A stretch of DNA of 64,000 bases, taken from contig CP065000.1 in NCBI GenBank assembly GCA_016700075.1, positions 3,038,001 through 3,102,000 of the forward strand, given 5' to 3'. Origin of the DNA: Acidobacteriota bacterium. Lineage in GTDB: Bacteria > Acidobacteriota > Blastocatellia > Pyrinomonadales > Pyrinomonadaceae. The notes below the pieces were generated by a model. That model had not been told where the DNA came from. It did not search any database and saw only the letters and a list, made by a program, of their open reading frames with translations. This document shows positions 18,869-26,701 of this stretch, in pieces; the stretch's first letter is position 1; each line of letters opens with the position of its first letter. A program made the translations under genes and the position numbers.

Positions 18869-19510
18869 CTATAAACTAACGACCCTCATCCTTTTCAATA
18901 TTTTCGCCAATTCGATACGTCCGCGATTGATACGCGATTTCACCGTACCTTCCGGTATTTTCAGTACATCAACGATCTCTTGATAACTCAGTTCCTCAAT
19001 ATCGCGGAGTATCACACACGTTCTCAGATCGACCGGCAGCTTGTTGATGCCTTCCTGCACCTGATTTGCCAATTCTCTCCGCTCGATCTCTCGATGTGCT
19101 GTCGTTCCGGCGGATCGCAGGTGATACTCATGATCGTCAACGGCATCTGCCATTGAATTCTGCGGATTGCGCTGGCGGTGGCGGTAATCGTCGATTATCA
19201 AATTGCGTGCAAGCCGCATCAGCCAATTAGCCAGATCGCCCTGTTTTGCATCGTACTGTTCGAGTGACCTGTAAACGCGGATGAAGACGTCCTGTGTCAG
19301 GTCTTCGGCAGCTTCGACATTCGAGGTGAAACGGTAAGCGAGGTTGAATATTCGCCGCGAGAACGACGAGACAATGTCCTCCCACGCCGCGCCGTCACCT
19401 GCCCGTGCACGCCTGACGAGTTCCGCACCTTCTATTTCGGTCACAGCTCTTATGGCTTCCAAATCAGTTGATCTCCCGAAACGTTTTTTTGCCTGCAGCA
19501 AAAGCAACAA
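18869..19510 (-). CDS. ECF-type RNA polymerase sigma factor
   Basis: Up to 213 aa, with region 2 (AWEDIVSSFSRRIFNLAYRFTSNVEAAEDLTQDVFIRVYRSL, discussed by position near residues 41-83) and region 4 (VDLRTCVILRDIEELSYQEI and PEGTVKSRINRGRIELAK) both clear. The frame opens with TTG at 19510. No ATG lies before the conserved part, so a TTG start here or a few codons downstream is likely. It is followed by an anti-sigma gene, the normal arrangement for autoregulated extracytoplasmic-stress operons. It belongs to the SigW/RpoE-like ECF groups with zf-HC2 anti-sigma factors. Confidence 0.9.
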   Translation of the reverse strand: MLLLLQAKKRFGRSTDLEAIRAVTEIEGAELVRRARAGDGAAWEDIVSSFSRRIFNLAYRFTSNVEAAEDLTQDVFIRVYRSLEQYDAKQGDLANWLMRLARNLIIDDYRHRQRNPQNSMADAVDDHEYHLRSAGTTAHREIERRELANQVQEGINKLPVDLRTCVILRDIEELSYQEIVDVLKIPEGTVKSRINRGRIELAKILKRMRVVSL

Positions 19511-19590
19511 AGCACGAAACTTCGCCTTGTCAATAGCTTGTTACGAGAGCCAAATTACAAAAGTTCCGCCGTTTTTTCGGCATTTTCAAG

Positions 19591-19974
19591 TCATTTTCGG
19601 CCCGCACGGCTGATCGCGACGGGCGTCGGCATCAGTTCACAGCAGACCGAGGTCAGCTTCTCGCGGTCCGAAAGCATTTCCGCATCTGCCTCGAACGCCT
19701 TCAGGGCGGTCTCAACGATGGCAGCGGCTCCTTCATTTTCAGGTTTACGAAGGCTGTAATGCACCCATTTTCCTTCGCGGCGGCTATTTACAAGTCCCGC
19801 GCGCTTCAAGTAGGCGAGATGCCGCGAGATCTTAGGATTGTTCGTCCCCAGCGTCTCGGCAAAAAAACACACGCAAACCTCGCCGTCGCGCATCAGATTC
19901 AGAAGCCGAAGCCGCGTCCTGTCCGCCAGTGCGGCGAATATCTCATCCAGTTTAAAAACATTCTTTCCGGCCAT
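19591..19974 (-). CDS. arsR: ArsR-family metalloregulator
   Basis: A 127-aa winged-helix repressor. DEIFAALADRTRLRLLNLM starts the fold, and the metal site EVCVCFFAETL corresponds to the ELCVCDL box of As(III)-sensing ArsR. The recognition helix is NNPKISRHLAYLKRAGLV. A vicinal cysteine pair (SVCCELM) near the C terminus may add an As(III) ligand, as in other lineages. It is divergent from arsI across 117 bp that contain a perfect inverted repeat over the arsI promoter. Derepression by arsenite is expected from family knowledge. Confidence 0.93.
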   Translation of the reverse strand: MAGKNVFKLDEIFAALADRTRLRLLNLMRDGEVCVCFFAETLGTNNPKISRHLAYLKRAGLVNSRREGKWVHYSLRKPENEGAAAIVETALKAFEADAEMLSDREKLTSVCCELMPTPVAISRAGRK

Positions 19975-19999
19975 TGCGAAAAAAATTATACCACAATAT

Positions 20000-20021
20000 C
20001 ATTTATGGCTTGACATAAATG
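20000..20021. promoter_or_regulatory. Inverted-repeat operator, likely ArsR binding site
   Basis: CATTTATG-N6-CATAAATG is a perfect 8-bp inverted repeat (20000-20007 and 20014-20021) in the arsR/arsI divergent region. It overlaps the -35 box at 20010-20015, so a bound dimer would block RNA polymerase. Binding by the adjacent ArsR is inferred. Confidence 0.75.
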
Positions 20022-20038
20022 TTATTCCGCATTATGCT
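20010..20038 (+). promoter_or_regulatory. Sigma-70-type promoter of the arsenic operon
   Basis: The -35 box TTGACA is at 20010-20015 and the -10 box TATGCT at 20033-20038, with a 17-nt spacer. It lies about 55 bp upstream of arsI and overlaps the palindromic operator. Confidence 0.75.
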
Positions 20039-20091
20039 CAGACTTACAATTACGGATATGCGTAATTGAGTTCTAAAAAGGAGACACTAAA

Positions 20092-20556
20092 ATGACCGCA
20101 ATAAATACCTTAAAAGCACATGTCGGAATCAACGTCAGCGACGTCCCTGCAAGCATCGAATTCTACAAGAAGATGTTCGGCATCGAACCGAGCAAGGTCC
20201 GCGAAGGCTACGCAAAGTTCGACGTACATCAGCCGCCGCTGAACTTCACGCTGAATCAGGTGAGCGTCGCCGGCAAAGGCGCCCTGTCGCACATGGGCAT
20301 TCAGGTCGCCACGACCGAGGACGTGATCGCGATGCGCGAGACCTGGAAGGAACGCGGCCTCACGCCGGTTGATGAAATGCAGACGACGTGCTGCTATGCA
20401 TTGCAGGATAAATCGTGGGTCCGCGATCCCGACGGAAACGAATGGGAAGTTTTCGCGGTGCTCGAAGACAACCTCGCCGTCGCGAAAAGTGAGGATTCGG
20501 CGTGCTGCGTCACGACACCGTCAGCGTCCGGACAGCCGGCGGCGGCATGCTGCTGA
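20092..20556 (+). CDS. arsI: ArsI/CadI-family VOC-fold protein (C-As lyase type)
   Basis: A 154-aa protein of the vicinal-oxygen-chelate fold. It starts with LKAHVGINVSDVPASIEFY and has the paired cysteines TTCCYALQDKSWVRDPDGN that mark ArsI/CadI. In characterised ArsI these cysteines bind trivalent organoarsenicals, and the Fe(II) site cleaves the C-As bond to release As(III). Its C-terminal tail has two further Cys-Cys pairs (SACCVTT and AAACC). It is first in the operon, preceded by AAAAGGAGA as ribosome binding site, with acr3 downstream to export the As(III). CadI-type cadmium response is the alternative. Confidence 0.9.
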   Translation: MTAINTLKAHVGINVSDVPASIEFYKKMFGIEPSKVREGYAKFDVHQPPLNFTLNQVSVAGKGALSHMGIQVATTEDVIAMRETWKERGLTPVDEMQTTCCYALQDKSWVRDPDGNEWEVFAVLEDNLAVAKSEDSACCVTTPSASGQPAAACC

Positions 20557-20570
20557 TAGGAGGAGCGAAG

Positions 20571-20762
20571 ATGAGTGATATGCTCTCAGGCCGAAGCTTC
20601 GGTGAAATGCTCATCGATCGGGCCTGTTCCGCCGCGATGGAATGCATCCGCGAGGGTGAGAACTTGTTCGAAAGGGAATGGGGCGTCGTTGTGTTCAGAC
20701 GCGACCCGAAGACCGGCAAATACCGAAGCGAGGTTTATTGCTGTGACGAGGCCGCGGCATGA
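20571..20762 (+). CDS. Small unknown protein inside the arsenic operon
   Basis: A 63-aa protein with a strong Shine-Dalgarno sequence (AGGAGG, 20559-20564) 14 bp after the arsI stop, and acr3 starts 15 bp after its end. The predicted product is acidic and compact, with WGVVVFRRDPKTGKYRSEV as a likely beta-hairpin and a terminal Cys-Cys pair (YCCDEAAA), as in the ArsI tail. I do not recognise the family. The placement, ribosome site and cysteines suggest a metalloid-related accessory, for example an As(III) carrier; this is inference. Confidence 0.65.
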   Translation: MSDMLSGRSFGEMLIDRACSAAMECIREGENLFEREWGVVVFRRDPKTGKYRSEVYCCDEAAA

Positions 20763-20777
20763 CCGCCTTGAGAGACT

Positions 20778-21872
20778 ATGCAGGCAACTGAATGCAAACC
20801 CGTCGGAAGGCTGTCTTTCCTCGACCGCTTTCTGACGCTTTGGATCCTCGCTGCGATGCTGTTGGGCGTCGCGGCGGGGTATTTTTATCCGGGCGTCGAG
20901 GGCGTCATCAATCGTTTCAACGTCGGCACAACGAACATCCCGATCGCGATCGGCCTGATACTGATGATGTACCCTCCGCTCGCAAAGGTGCGTTACGAAG
21001 AACTTGGGAAGGTTTTTCGAAACACAAAGATACTTGGCCTGTCGCTCGTACAGAATTGGGTCATCGGCCCGATATTGATGTTCGCCCTGGCGATCATTTT
21101 CCTGCGCGACCAGCCGGAATACATGGTCGGGCTGATCATGATCGGATTGGCACGCTGCATTGCGATGGTCATAGTCTGGAACGAACTGGCGAAAGGCGAC
21201 AGCGAATACGTAGCAGGTCTGGTTGCTTTCAACAGTATTTTTCAGGTGCTCTTTTATAGCGTTTACGCGTGGGTTTTCATTACGGTATTGCCGCCGTATT
21301 TCGGCATGAAGGGCGTCGAGGTCGATATTTCGATATGGCAGATCGCTGAGAGCGTCCTGATCTATCTGGGCATTCCGTTCTTTGCGGGAATGGTAACTCG
21401 GCTTGTTTTCCTAAAGACAAAAGGCCGCGAATGGTACGAACGAGAGTTCATTCCGCGCATCAGCCCCATCACGCTGATCGCATTGCTGTTCACCATCGTC
21501 GTGATGTTCAGCCTGAAGGGCAATCTGATCGTCGAACTGCCGTTCGACGTCGTACGTATTGCGATACCGTTGCTTATCTATTTCGTGGTGATGTTCCTCA
21601 TCAGCTTTTATATGGGGCACAAGGTCGGTGCGGATTACTCAAAAACCACGACTCTTTCGTTCACCGCGGCGAGCAATAATTTCGAACTCGCCATTGCTGT
21701 GGCGGTGGCAGTTTTCGGCATTAATTCAGGGGTCGCATTCGCCGCCGTGATCGGCCCGCTCGTCGAGGTTCCGGTGCTGATCGGGCTGGTCAACGTTGCA
21801 CTTTATTTCCGGCGAAAATACTTTGGTGCCGAGTCAGAACCGCCTGCGTCAGCGGGCGGCATCGCATCGTGA
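20778..21872 (+). CDS. acr3: Arsenite efflux permease, ACR3 family
   Basis: A 364-aa protein with ten membrane helices, typical of ACR3. The opening [20 protein letters not shown] and the helix with [19 protein letters not shown] match the family, and the conserved AxARCIAMV-like block is seen as [17 protein letters not shown], whose Cys is essential in tested members. [15 protein letters not shown] corresponds to the other conserved helix. It exports As(OH)3/arsenite by proton antiport. It follows the 63-aa gene, and its stop overlaps the frame of arsC. Confidence 0.95.
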   Translation: MQATECKPVGRLSFLDRFLTLWILAAMLLGVAAGYFYPGVEGVINRFNVGTTNIPIAIGLILMMYPPLAKVRYEELGKVFRNTKILGLSLVQNWVIGPILMFALAIIFLRDQPEYMVGLIMIGLARCIAMVIVWNELAKGDSEYVAGLVAFNSIFQVLFYSVYAWVFITVLPPYFGMKGVEVDISIWQIAESVLIYLGIPFFAGMVTRLVFLKTKGREWYEREFIPRISPITLIALLFTIVVMFSLKGNLIVELPFDVVRIAIPLLIYFVVMFLISFYMGHKVGADYSKTTTLSFTAASNNFELAIAVAVAVFGINSGVAFAAVIGPLVEVPVLIGLVNVALYFRRKYFGAESEPPASAGGIAS

Positions 21873-21895
21873 AATGGTTACACAGGTTGGAGCTT

Positions 21896-22315
21896 ATGGG
21901 CGATAAAACAAAGGTACTGATCCTCTGCACAGGAAACTCGGCGCGCAGTCAAATGGCAGAAGGGCTGTTGCGGTACATCGCCGGCAACAGGTTTGAGGTG
22001 GAAAGTGCCGGCACCGTAGCCAGTTTTGTCCGGCCACAAGCGATCGAAGCGATGCGGGAAATTGGGATCGATATTTCAGGGCATCGTTCGAAATGCCTCG
22101 ACGAGTTTCTTGACACACCGTTCGATCACGTCATCACCGTCTGCGACAATGCGAATGAAACGTGTCCGATGTTTCCGGGAACCGCAAAACGCACGCATTG
22201 GAGTTTCGACGACCCCGCCGCGGCGACAGGAACTGACGAAGAAATACTCGCCAAATTTCGCCGCATTCGCGATGAGATAGCAGAAAAGCTGCGCCAATTT
22301 GCCGCGAGCGTATAG
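21896..22315 (+). CDS. arsC: Arsenate reductase, thioredoxin-type (LMW-PTP family)
   Basis: A 139-aa enzyme from the ATG at 21896, which has a GGAG ribosome site; a GTG at 21869 in the same frame would overlap acr3 and add nine residues. The P-loop CTGNSARSQMAEGLL near residues 10-24 supplies the nucleophilic Cys. Downstream cysteines in TVCDNANETCPMF form the redox pair typical of thioredoxin-coupled ArsC. It reduces As(V) to As(III) for export by Acr3. A thioredoxin gene lies at 30.8 kb in the window. Confidence 0.94.
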   Translation: MGDKTKVLILCTGNSARSQMAEGLLRYIAGNRFEVESAGTVASFVRPQAIEAMREIGIDISGHRSKCLDEFLDTPFDHVITVCDNANETCPMFPGTAKRTHWSFDDPAAATGTDEEILAKFRRIRDEIAEKLRQFAASV

Positions 22316-22416
22316 TTCGGACGCAGACGCGTTTAGAAAAAGCTTGCGAAATGCTGTATCGTCTTTACTCTGTGAAGTGAGGCGATGCGGTTCGTTCTGC
22401 ACGCAATGAAATAGGT

Positions 22417-23484
22417 TTGCGCAAATACGTAAAATTCACACTCCTGCTGCTGTTCACAGCGTTTCTGTTTTGGTTCTTCGGCCGCGGCCTCGATTGGGCC
22501 GAGGTTCGCCAGAGCCTTCGCCGTGCCGATCTTTTTTATATAGGAGTGGCGACGGCGATCATTTGTCTCGGCTATTTGCTCCGCGCCATCCGATGGAAAG
22601 TGCTGCTGCAGCCGATCACCGATTCGAGCCTGCGTGAGCTGTTCGCAACAACGACGGTCGGTTTCACCGCGATCTTTTTGATCGGACGAATGGGCGAGAT
22701 CGTGCGGCCGATGTGGCTGCCGATGCGGGACAGACGCGTTAGGCCAAGTGCGGCGGTGGTCACGCTGGGGCTTGAACGGATATTCGATTTTGCCGCGCTT
22801 GTCTTTTTGTTCTCCATAAATCTGCTTTGGTTCGTTCCGCAACCCGGCCGCGAAGAGGAATTTTTGTACGTAGAGGTCGCGGGAGCCGTAATGTTGGCCG
22901 GCGTGGTCGGCGGGTTCGTCGCACTTTTCATATTTCAGCGCATATCAGGCCGCGTCATTTCATGGTTCGAGCGCGTCTCGGACAGGCGTTGGGTCCCCGG
23001 CAGAATTAGGAAGATCTTTCTGAGCCTGCTGCGCCAGCTCGCATCTGCACTGGGAATTCTGCGCGACTGGCGCGAGTTCTTTTGGGTCACGTTCTGGACG
23101 CTTGCCCTTTGGTTCGCTATATCGATACCGACTTGGCTGGTGCTGCTCGCTTTCGATCTTCCGTTCACGTTCAGCGATTCGCTGTTCATTATGGGATTTG
23201 CTACGGTCAGCTCGGTCGTCCCGACGCCGGGCGGAGCCGCCGGAGCGTTTCATGCGGCGACCGGTGCGAGTCTTTTGTTTTTGAAGAATGACATTCCGAC
23301 CGAAACCGCGGCAGCGGTCGCGCTGGTAATGCACCTTGTCTACTTCGCGCCGGCTATAGTTTTTGGGTTATATTATTTCTTCCACGGGGATATCAGCGTT
23401 GAACGTTTCCGCAGTCTGCTTTCCAGCGAGAACGCCGAACGCGAAATAGAGACGGATTCGCCGGATTTTGTTCCGGAAAATTAG
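22417..23484 (+). CDS. Lysylphosphatidylglycerol synthase TM-type (UPF0104) membrane protein
   Basis: A 355-aa polytopic protein with about eight helices, similar to the flippase-like/LPG_synthase_TM family: GYLLRAIRWKVLL near residues 50-62, and GRMGEIVRPMWL and TPGGAAGAFHAA as conserved loops. No soluble aminoacyl-transferase domain is present, so it is not a full MprF. Related proteins act in isoprenoid-linked glycosylation or lipid translocation. The only start in the frame is TTG at 22417, since the ATG in the other frame at 22385 stops quickly. It follows arsC after about 100 bp and is probably unrelated to it. Confidence 0.8.
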   Translation: MRKYVKFTLLLLFTAFLFWFFGRGLDWAEVRQSLRRADLFYIGVATAIICLGYLLRAIRWKVLLQPITDSSLRELFATTTVGFTAIFLIGRMGEIVRPMWLPMRDRRVRPSAAVVTLGLERIFDFAALVFLFSINLLWFVPQPGREEEFLYVEVAGAVMLAGVVGGFVALFIFQRISGRVISWFERVSDRRWVPGRIRKIFLSLLRQLASALGILRDWREFFWVTFWTLALWFAISIPTWLVLLAFDLPFTFSDSLFIMGFATVSSVVPTPGGAAGAFHAATGASLLFLKNDIPTETAAAVALVMHLVYFAPAIVFGLYYFFHGDISVERFRSLLSSENAEREIETDSPDFVPEN

Positions 23485-23537
23485 GGTATTGATATTTGTT
23501 CTTTGGTCTTAGGCTTACTGACCGCCGACCACTGCTT

Positions 23538-24029
23538 ATGCGTTGTCCTTTCTGTTCACATATCGAAGACAAGGTCGTTGATTCGCGCGAGGCGAAGGAC
23601 GGCGGTTCTATCCGCCGCCGCCGCGAATGCCTCGGCTGCGGACGCCGCTTCACATCGTACGAACGCATCGACGAGATACCGTTCATGGTCATCAAAAAGG
23701 ACGGGAAGCGCGAGCCTTTTGACCGCGACAAAGTGCTGGCCGGATTGCTCCGTGCATCAGAAAAACGCCCCATCTCGACCGGCCAGCTCGAAAAGATCTG
23801 CGACGAGGTCGAACGCAATGTGGTCGATTCACTCGACCGCGAATTGCCCACCACTGACATCGGAAAGATCATAATGCGCCGTCTCAAAACGCTGGACAAG
23901 GTCGCTTATGTTCGTTTTGCCTCGGTTTACCTTGAGTTTGCAGACGTATCCGAATTCATGAGCGAACTCAAAGCCCTCGTCGGTGCCCGCACCGCTGCCG
24001 CTGCCGAAAAAAAGAAGAAGAAAAAGTAG
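23538..24029 (+). CDS. nrdR: Transcriptional repressor NrdR
   Basis: A 163-aa protein from ATG 23538, whose first residues MRCPFC begin the zinc ribbon (CPFC...CLGCGRRF). An ATP-cone domain follows (PFMVIKKDGKREPFDRDKVL onward). NrdR senses ATP/dATP and represses ribonucleotide reductase genes by binding paired NrdR boxes. No nrd gene is in the window. The Lys-rich C-terminal tail (AAAAEKKKKKK) is unusual but harmless. The frame upstream to 23496 lacks family similarity. Confidence 0.96.
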   Translation: MRCPFCSHIEDKVVDSREAKDGGSIRRRRECLGCGRRFTSYERIDEIPFMVIKKDGKREPFDRDKVLAGLLRASEKRPISTGQLEKICDEVERNVVDSLDRELPTTDIGKIIMRRLKTLDKVAYVRFASVYLEFADVSEFMSELKALVGARTAAAAEKKKKKK

Positions 24030-24086
24030 CAGGCGAGATTTTCGCTTCTTTGCCCTTTCCCGCCCTTTCCCATACCATAAAAGTTT

Positions 24087-26507
24087 ATGGTCGAGATGGA
24101 CGATTTTTCCGTAACACTCGCTGACAATGACGCGATCGAGCCGATGATGCAGATCCCTGAGGAACTGCCCGTTCTGCCTCTTCGCGATATCGTTATCTAC
24201 CCATTTATGATCGTGCCGCTGTTCGTTTCGCGGGACAGGTCGATCGGTGCCGTCGAAAAGGCTCTCGGTCAGGACCGGATGATACTACTCGTATCGCAGC
24301 GTGACGTAAACAAGGAAGAGCCAGAGAAAAAGGACCTTTACGAGGTGGGCACGGTAGCTATAATCATGCGGATGCTCAAGCTGCCCGACGGACGTATCCG
24401 AATTCTCATTCAAGGGCTTTCACGCTGCCGAATCGATTCTGTCTCGACCGGCGGCGACCACATCCGAGCCAAAGTTACACCAATTTCGGAACCGCTCGCA
24501 CCTGATAACACGCTTGAGGTGGAGGCGCTTATAAGGAACGTCCGCGGTGCAATGGATCGTGCCGCTTCGCTCGGGAAGAATATCTCGCCGGAAGTTCTCG
24601 CGATCATTGCTAACCTGGATGACGCGGGACGTGTTGCGGACCTGGCCGCGTCAAATCTGGAATTGAAGGTCGAAAGTGCTCAGAGCGTTCTGGACATCGA
24701 AGACCCGATCGCCCGGCTGCATAGGGTGAACGATCTGCTTAACAAGGAGATCGACGTTTTGACCGTCCAGCAGGAGATCAACACTCAGGCTCGGGCAGAC
24801 ATAGACCGGTCACAGCGTGAATATTTCCTCCGGCAGCAGCTTCGCGCCATACAGAACGAACTCGGCGAAGGAAATGAGCTTTCCGAAGAGATCGATCAGT
24901 ACCGCGAAAAGATCGCAAAGGCCCGAATGCCCGAATCGGCAGAGCAGGAAGCACTGCGTCAGCTCAAAAAACTCGAGCGTATGCATCCCGATACTGCTGA
25001 GACCGCGACCTTACGAAATTGGCTCGACATCATGGCCGATCTGCCTTGGGATGAGGCAAGCGAGGACAATCTCGACCTCATGAAGGCACAGGAGATCCTT
25101 GACGAGGACCATTACGGGTTGGAAAGGGTCAAAGAACGTATTATCGAGGCACTCGCGGTCAGAAAACTCAGAAAGAAGCCGCGAGGATCGATACTTTGTC
25201 TGGTCGGCCCGCCGGGCGTGGGCAAAACGTCGCTGGGGCGTTCTGTCGCGAGGGCACTCGACCGGAAGTTTGTCCGTTTGAGCCTGGGCGGACTGCATGA
25301 TGAAGCCGAAATACGCGGCCATCGGCGTACATACGTCGGTGCGATGCCCGGACGCATCATTCAGGCGGTTCAGCAGGCAGGTACGAATAATCCCTTGATA
25401 ATGCTCGACGAGATCGACAAGGTCGGAGCGGATTTTCGAGGCGACCCGTCGAGCGCCCTGCTGGAAGTGCTCGATCCCGAACAGAATTTCGCCTTTCGCG
25501 ACAATTACCTCGGCGTGACGTTCGATCTGTCGAATGTGATGTTCATGACGACCGCGAATATGCTAGACACCATTCAGCCCGCACTTCGCGACCGAATGGA
25601 GATCATCACTCTTTCCGGATATACGGAAGAAGAAAAGGTCCAGATCGCCCGGCGTCATCTGATACCGAAGCAGATCGAGGAAAACGGCCTCAGAAAGCGT
25701 GATATCCGATTCGACCAGAAGGCGATCGCCCGTATCGTCAGCGAATATACACGCGAGGCAGGACTGCGTCATTTGGAACGCGAGATCGGCAAGGTCTGCC
25801 GCAAGGTCGCACGCGAACGTGCAGAACTTGAGGAAAAGTTCAAACCCGTCAGAATATCCGTTGAAAATCTCAAGAAATACCTGCGTACGCCAAAGGTCTT
25901 CAACGAAGAGGCCTTGAAAAAGGACGAGATCGGCACCGCGACGGGACTCGCGTGGACCGCCGTCGGCGGCGACATACTGTTCATCGAAGCGATCCGCACA
26001 AAAGGTAAGGGCAAGCTTACACTGACCGGCCAGCTTGGCGAGGTGATGCAGGAATCAGCTCAGGCAGCCTTTTCATATGCGAAGGCACGTGCGGAATCGC
26101 TGGGTATCGACCCTGAGGTTTTTGAGACGACGGACATTCATATTCACCTTCCCGAAGGTGCTATTCCAAAAGACGGGCCGAGTGCCGGTATCACGATGGC
26201 GACCGCTTTGGTATCTGTGTTGTCGCAAAAGCCTGTTCGAAAGGACGTGGCGATGACCGGCGAGATCACACTTCGAGGGAATGTCCTGCCAGTCGGCGGC
26301 ATCAAGGAAAAGCTGCTTGCTGCGAGGCGTGCAAAGATCAAAACCGTGATATTGCCCGAGCCTAACAGACGCGATCTGGACGACCTTCCGCAGGAAGTTC
26401 GCGACGATTTGAACTTTATTTTTGTGGACAACGTGGTCCGGGTCTTTGAAACGGCTTTGTTAAGCAGCAAAAGACCGTCCGAAAGGGCAAAAGCGTCCAA
26501 AAAATAA
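24087..26507 (+). CDS. lon: ATP-dependent protease Lon
   Basis: An 806-aa LonA protease. The N-terminal substrate domain starts at ELPVLPLRDIVIYPFMIVPL (near residues 27-46). The AAA+ module has Walker A GPPGVGKTSLG (near 373) and Walker B IIMLDEIDKVG-like (NPLIMLDEIDKVG). The protease domain holds catalytic Ser in PKDGPSAGITMAT and Lys in GIKEKLLAARRAKI. Lon degrades misfolded and regulatory proteins and often removes antitoxins, which could matter for the TA pairs at 48.7 and 62.0 kb. It is a single-gene unit, 57 bp downstream of nrdR. Confidence 0.98.
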   Translation: MVEMDDFSVTLADNDAIEPMMQIPEELPVLPLRDIVIYPFMIVPLFVSRDRSIGAVEKALGQDRMILLVSQRDVNKEEPEKKDLYEVGTVAIIMRMLKLPDGRIRILIQGLSRCRIDSVSTGGDHIRAKVTPISEPLAPDNTLEVEALIRNVRGAMDRAASLGKNISPEVLAIIANLDDAGRVADLAASNLELKVESAQSVLDIEDPIARLHRVNDLLNKEIDVLTVQQEINTQARADIDRSQREYFLRQQLRAIQNELGEGNELSEEIDQYREKIAKARMPESAEQEALRQLKKLERMHPDTAETATLRNWLDIMADLPWDEASEDNLDLMKAQEILDEDHYGLERVKERIIEALAVRKLRKKPRGSILCLVGPPGVGKTSLGRSVARALDRKFVRLSLGGLHDEAEIRGHRRTYVGAMPGRIIQAVQQAGTNNPLIMLDEIDKVGADFRGDPSSALLEVLDPEQNFAFRDNYLGVTFDLSNVMFMTTANMLDTIQPALRDRMEIITLSGYTEEEKVQIARRHLIPKQIEENGLRKRDIRFDQKAIARIVSEYTREAGLRHLEREIGKVCRKVARERAELEEKFKPVRISVENLKKYLRTPKVFNEEALKKDEIGTATGLAWTAVGGDILFIEAIRTKGKGKLTLTGQLGEVMQESAQAAFSYAKARAESLGIDPEVFETTDIHIHLPEGAIPKDGPSAGITMATALVSVLSQKPVRKDVAMTGEITLRGNVLPVGGIKEKLLAARRAKIKTVILPEPNRRDLDDLPQEVRDDLNFIFVDNVVRVFETALLSSKRPSERAKASKK

Positions 26508-26701
26508 GGGGTTACGGATTTCGCGTTGAGTTCAAGTTTTGACTTGGTATAGAAGAAAGTGCTAACTTTTAGAAATATAGGAGCGGCATGCGTTCGTTTT
26601 TTGCAACAAAAACAATGCATGCTCGTTGAAATATAACGGCATCCAACTTACTCATCGGGATGCCGGGCATATAGTTGCGTCGGCCCAATTGACGTCAAAT
26701 A

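Noticed and set aside
23496..23537. Longer NrdR start at 23496
   Set aside because: The conserved protein begins with MRCPFC at 23538; the extra 14 codons lie outside the family.
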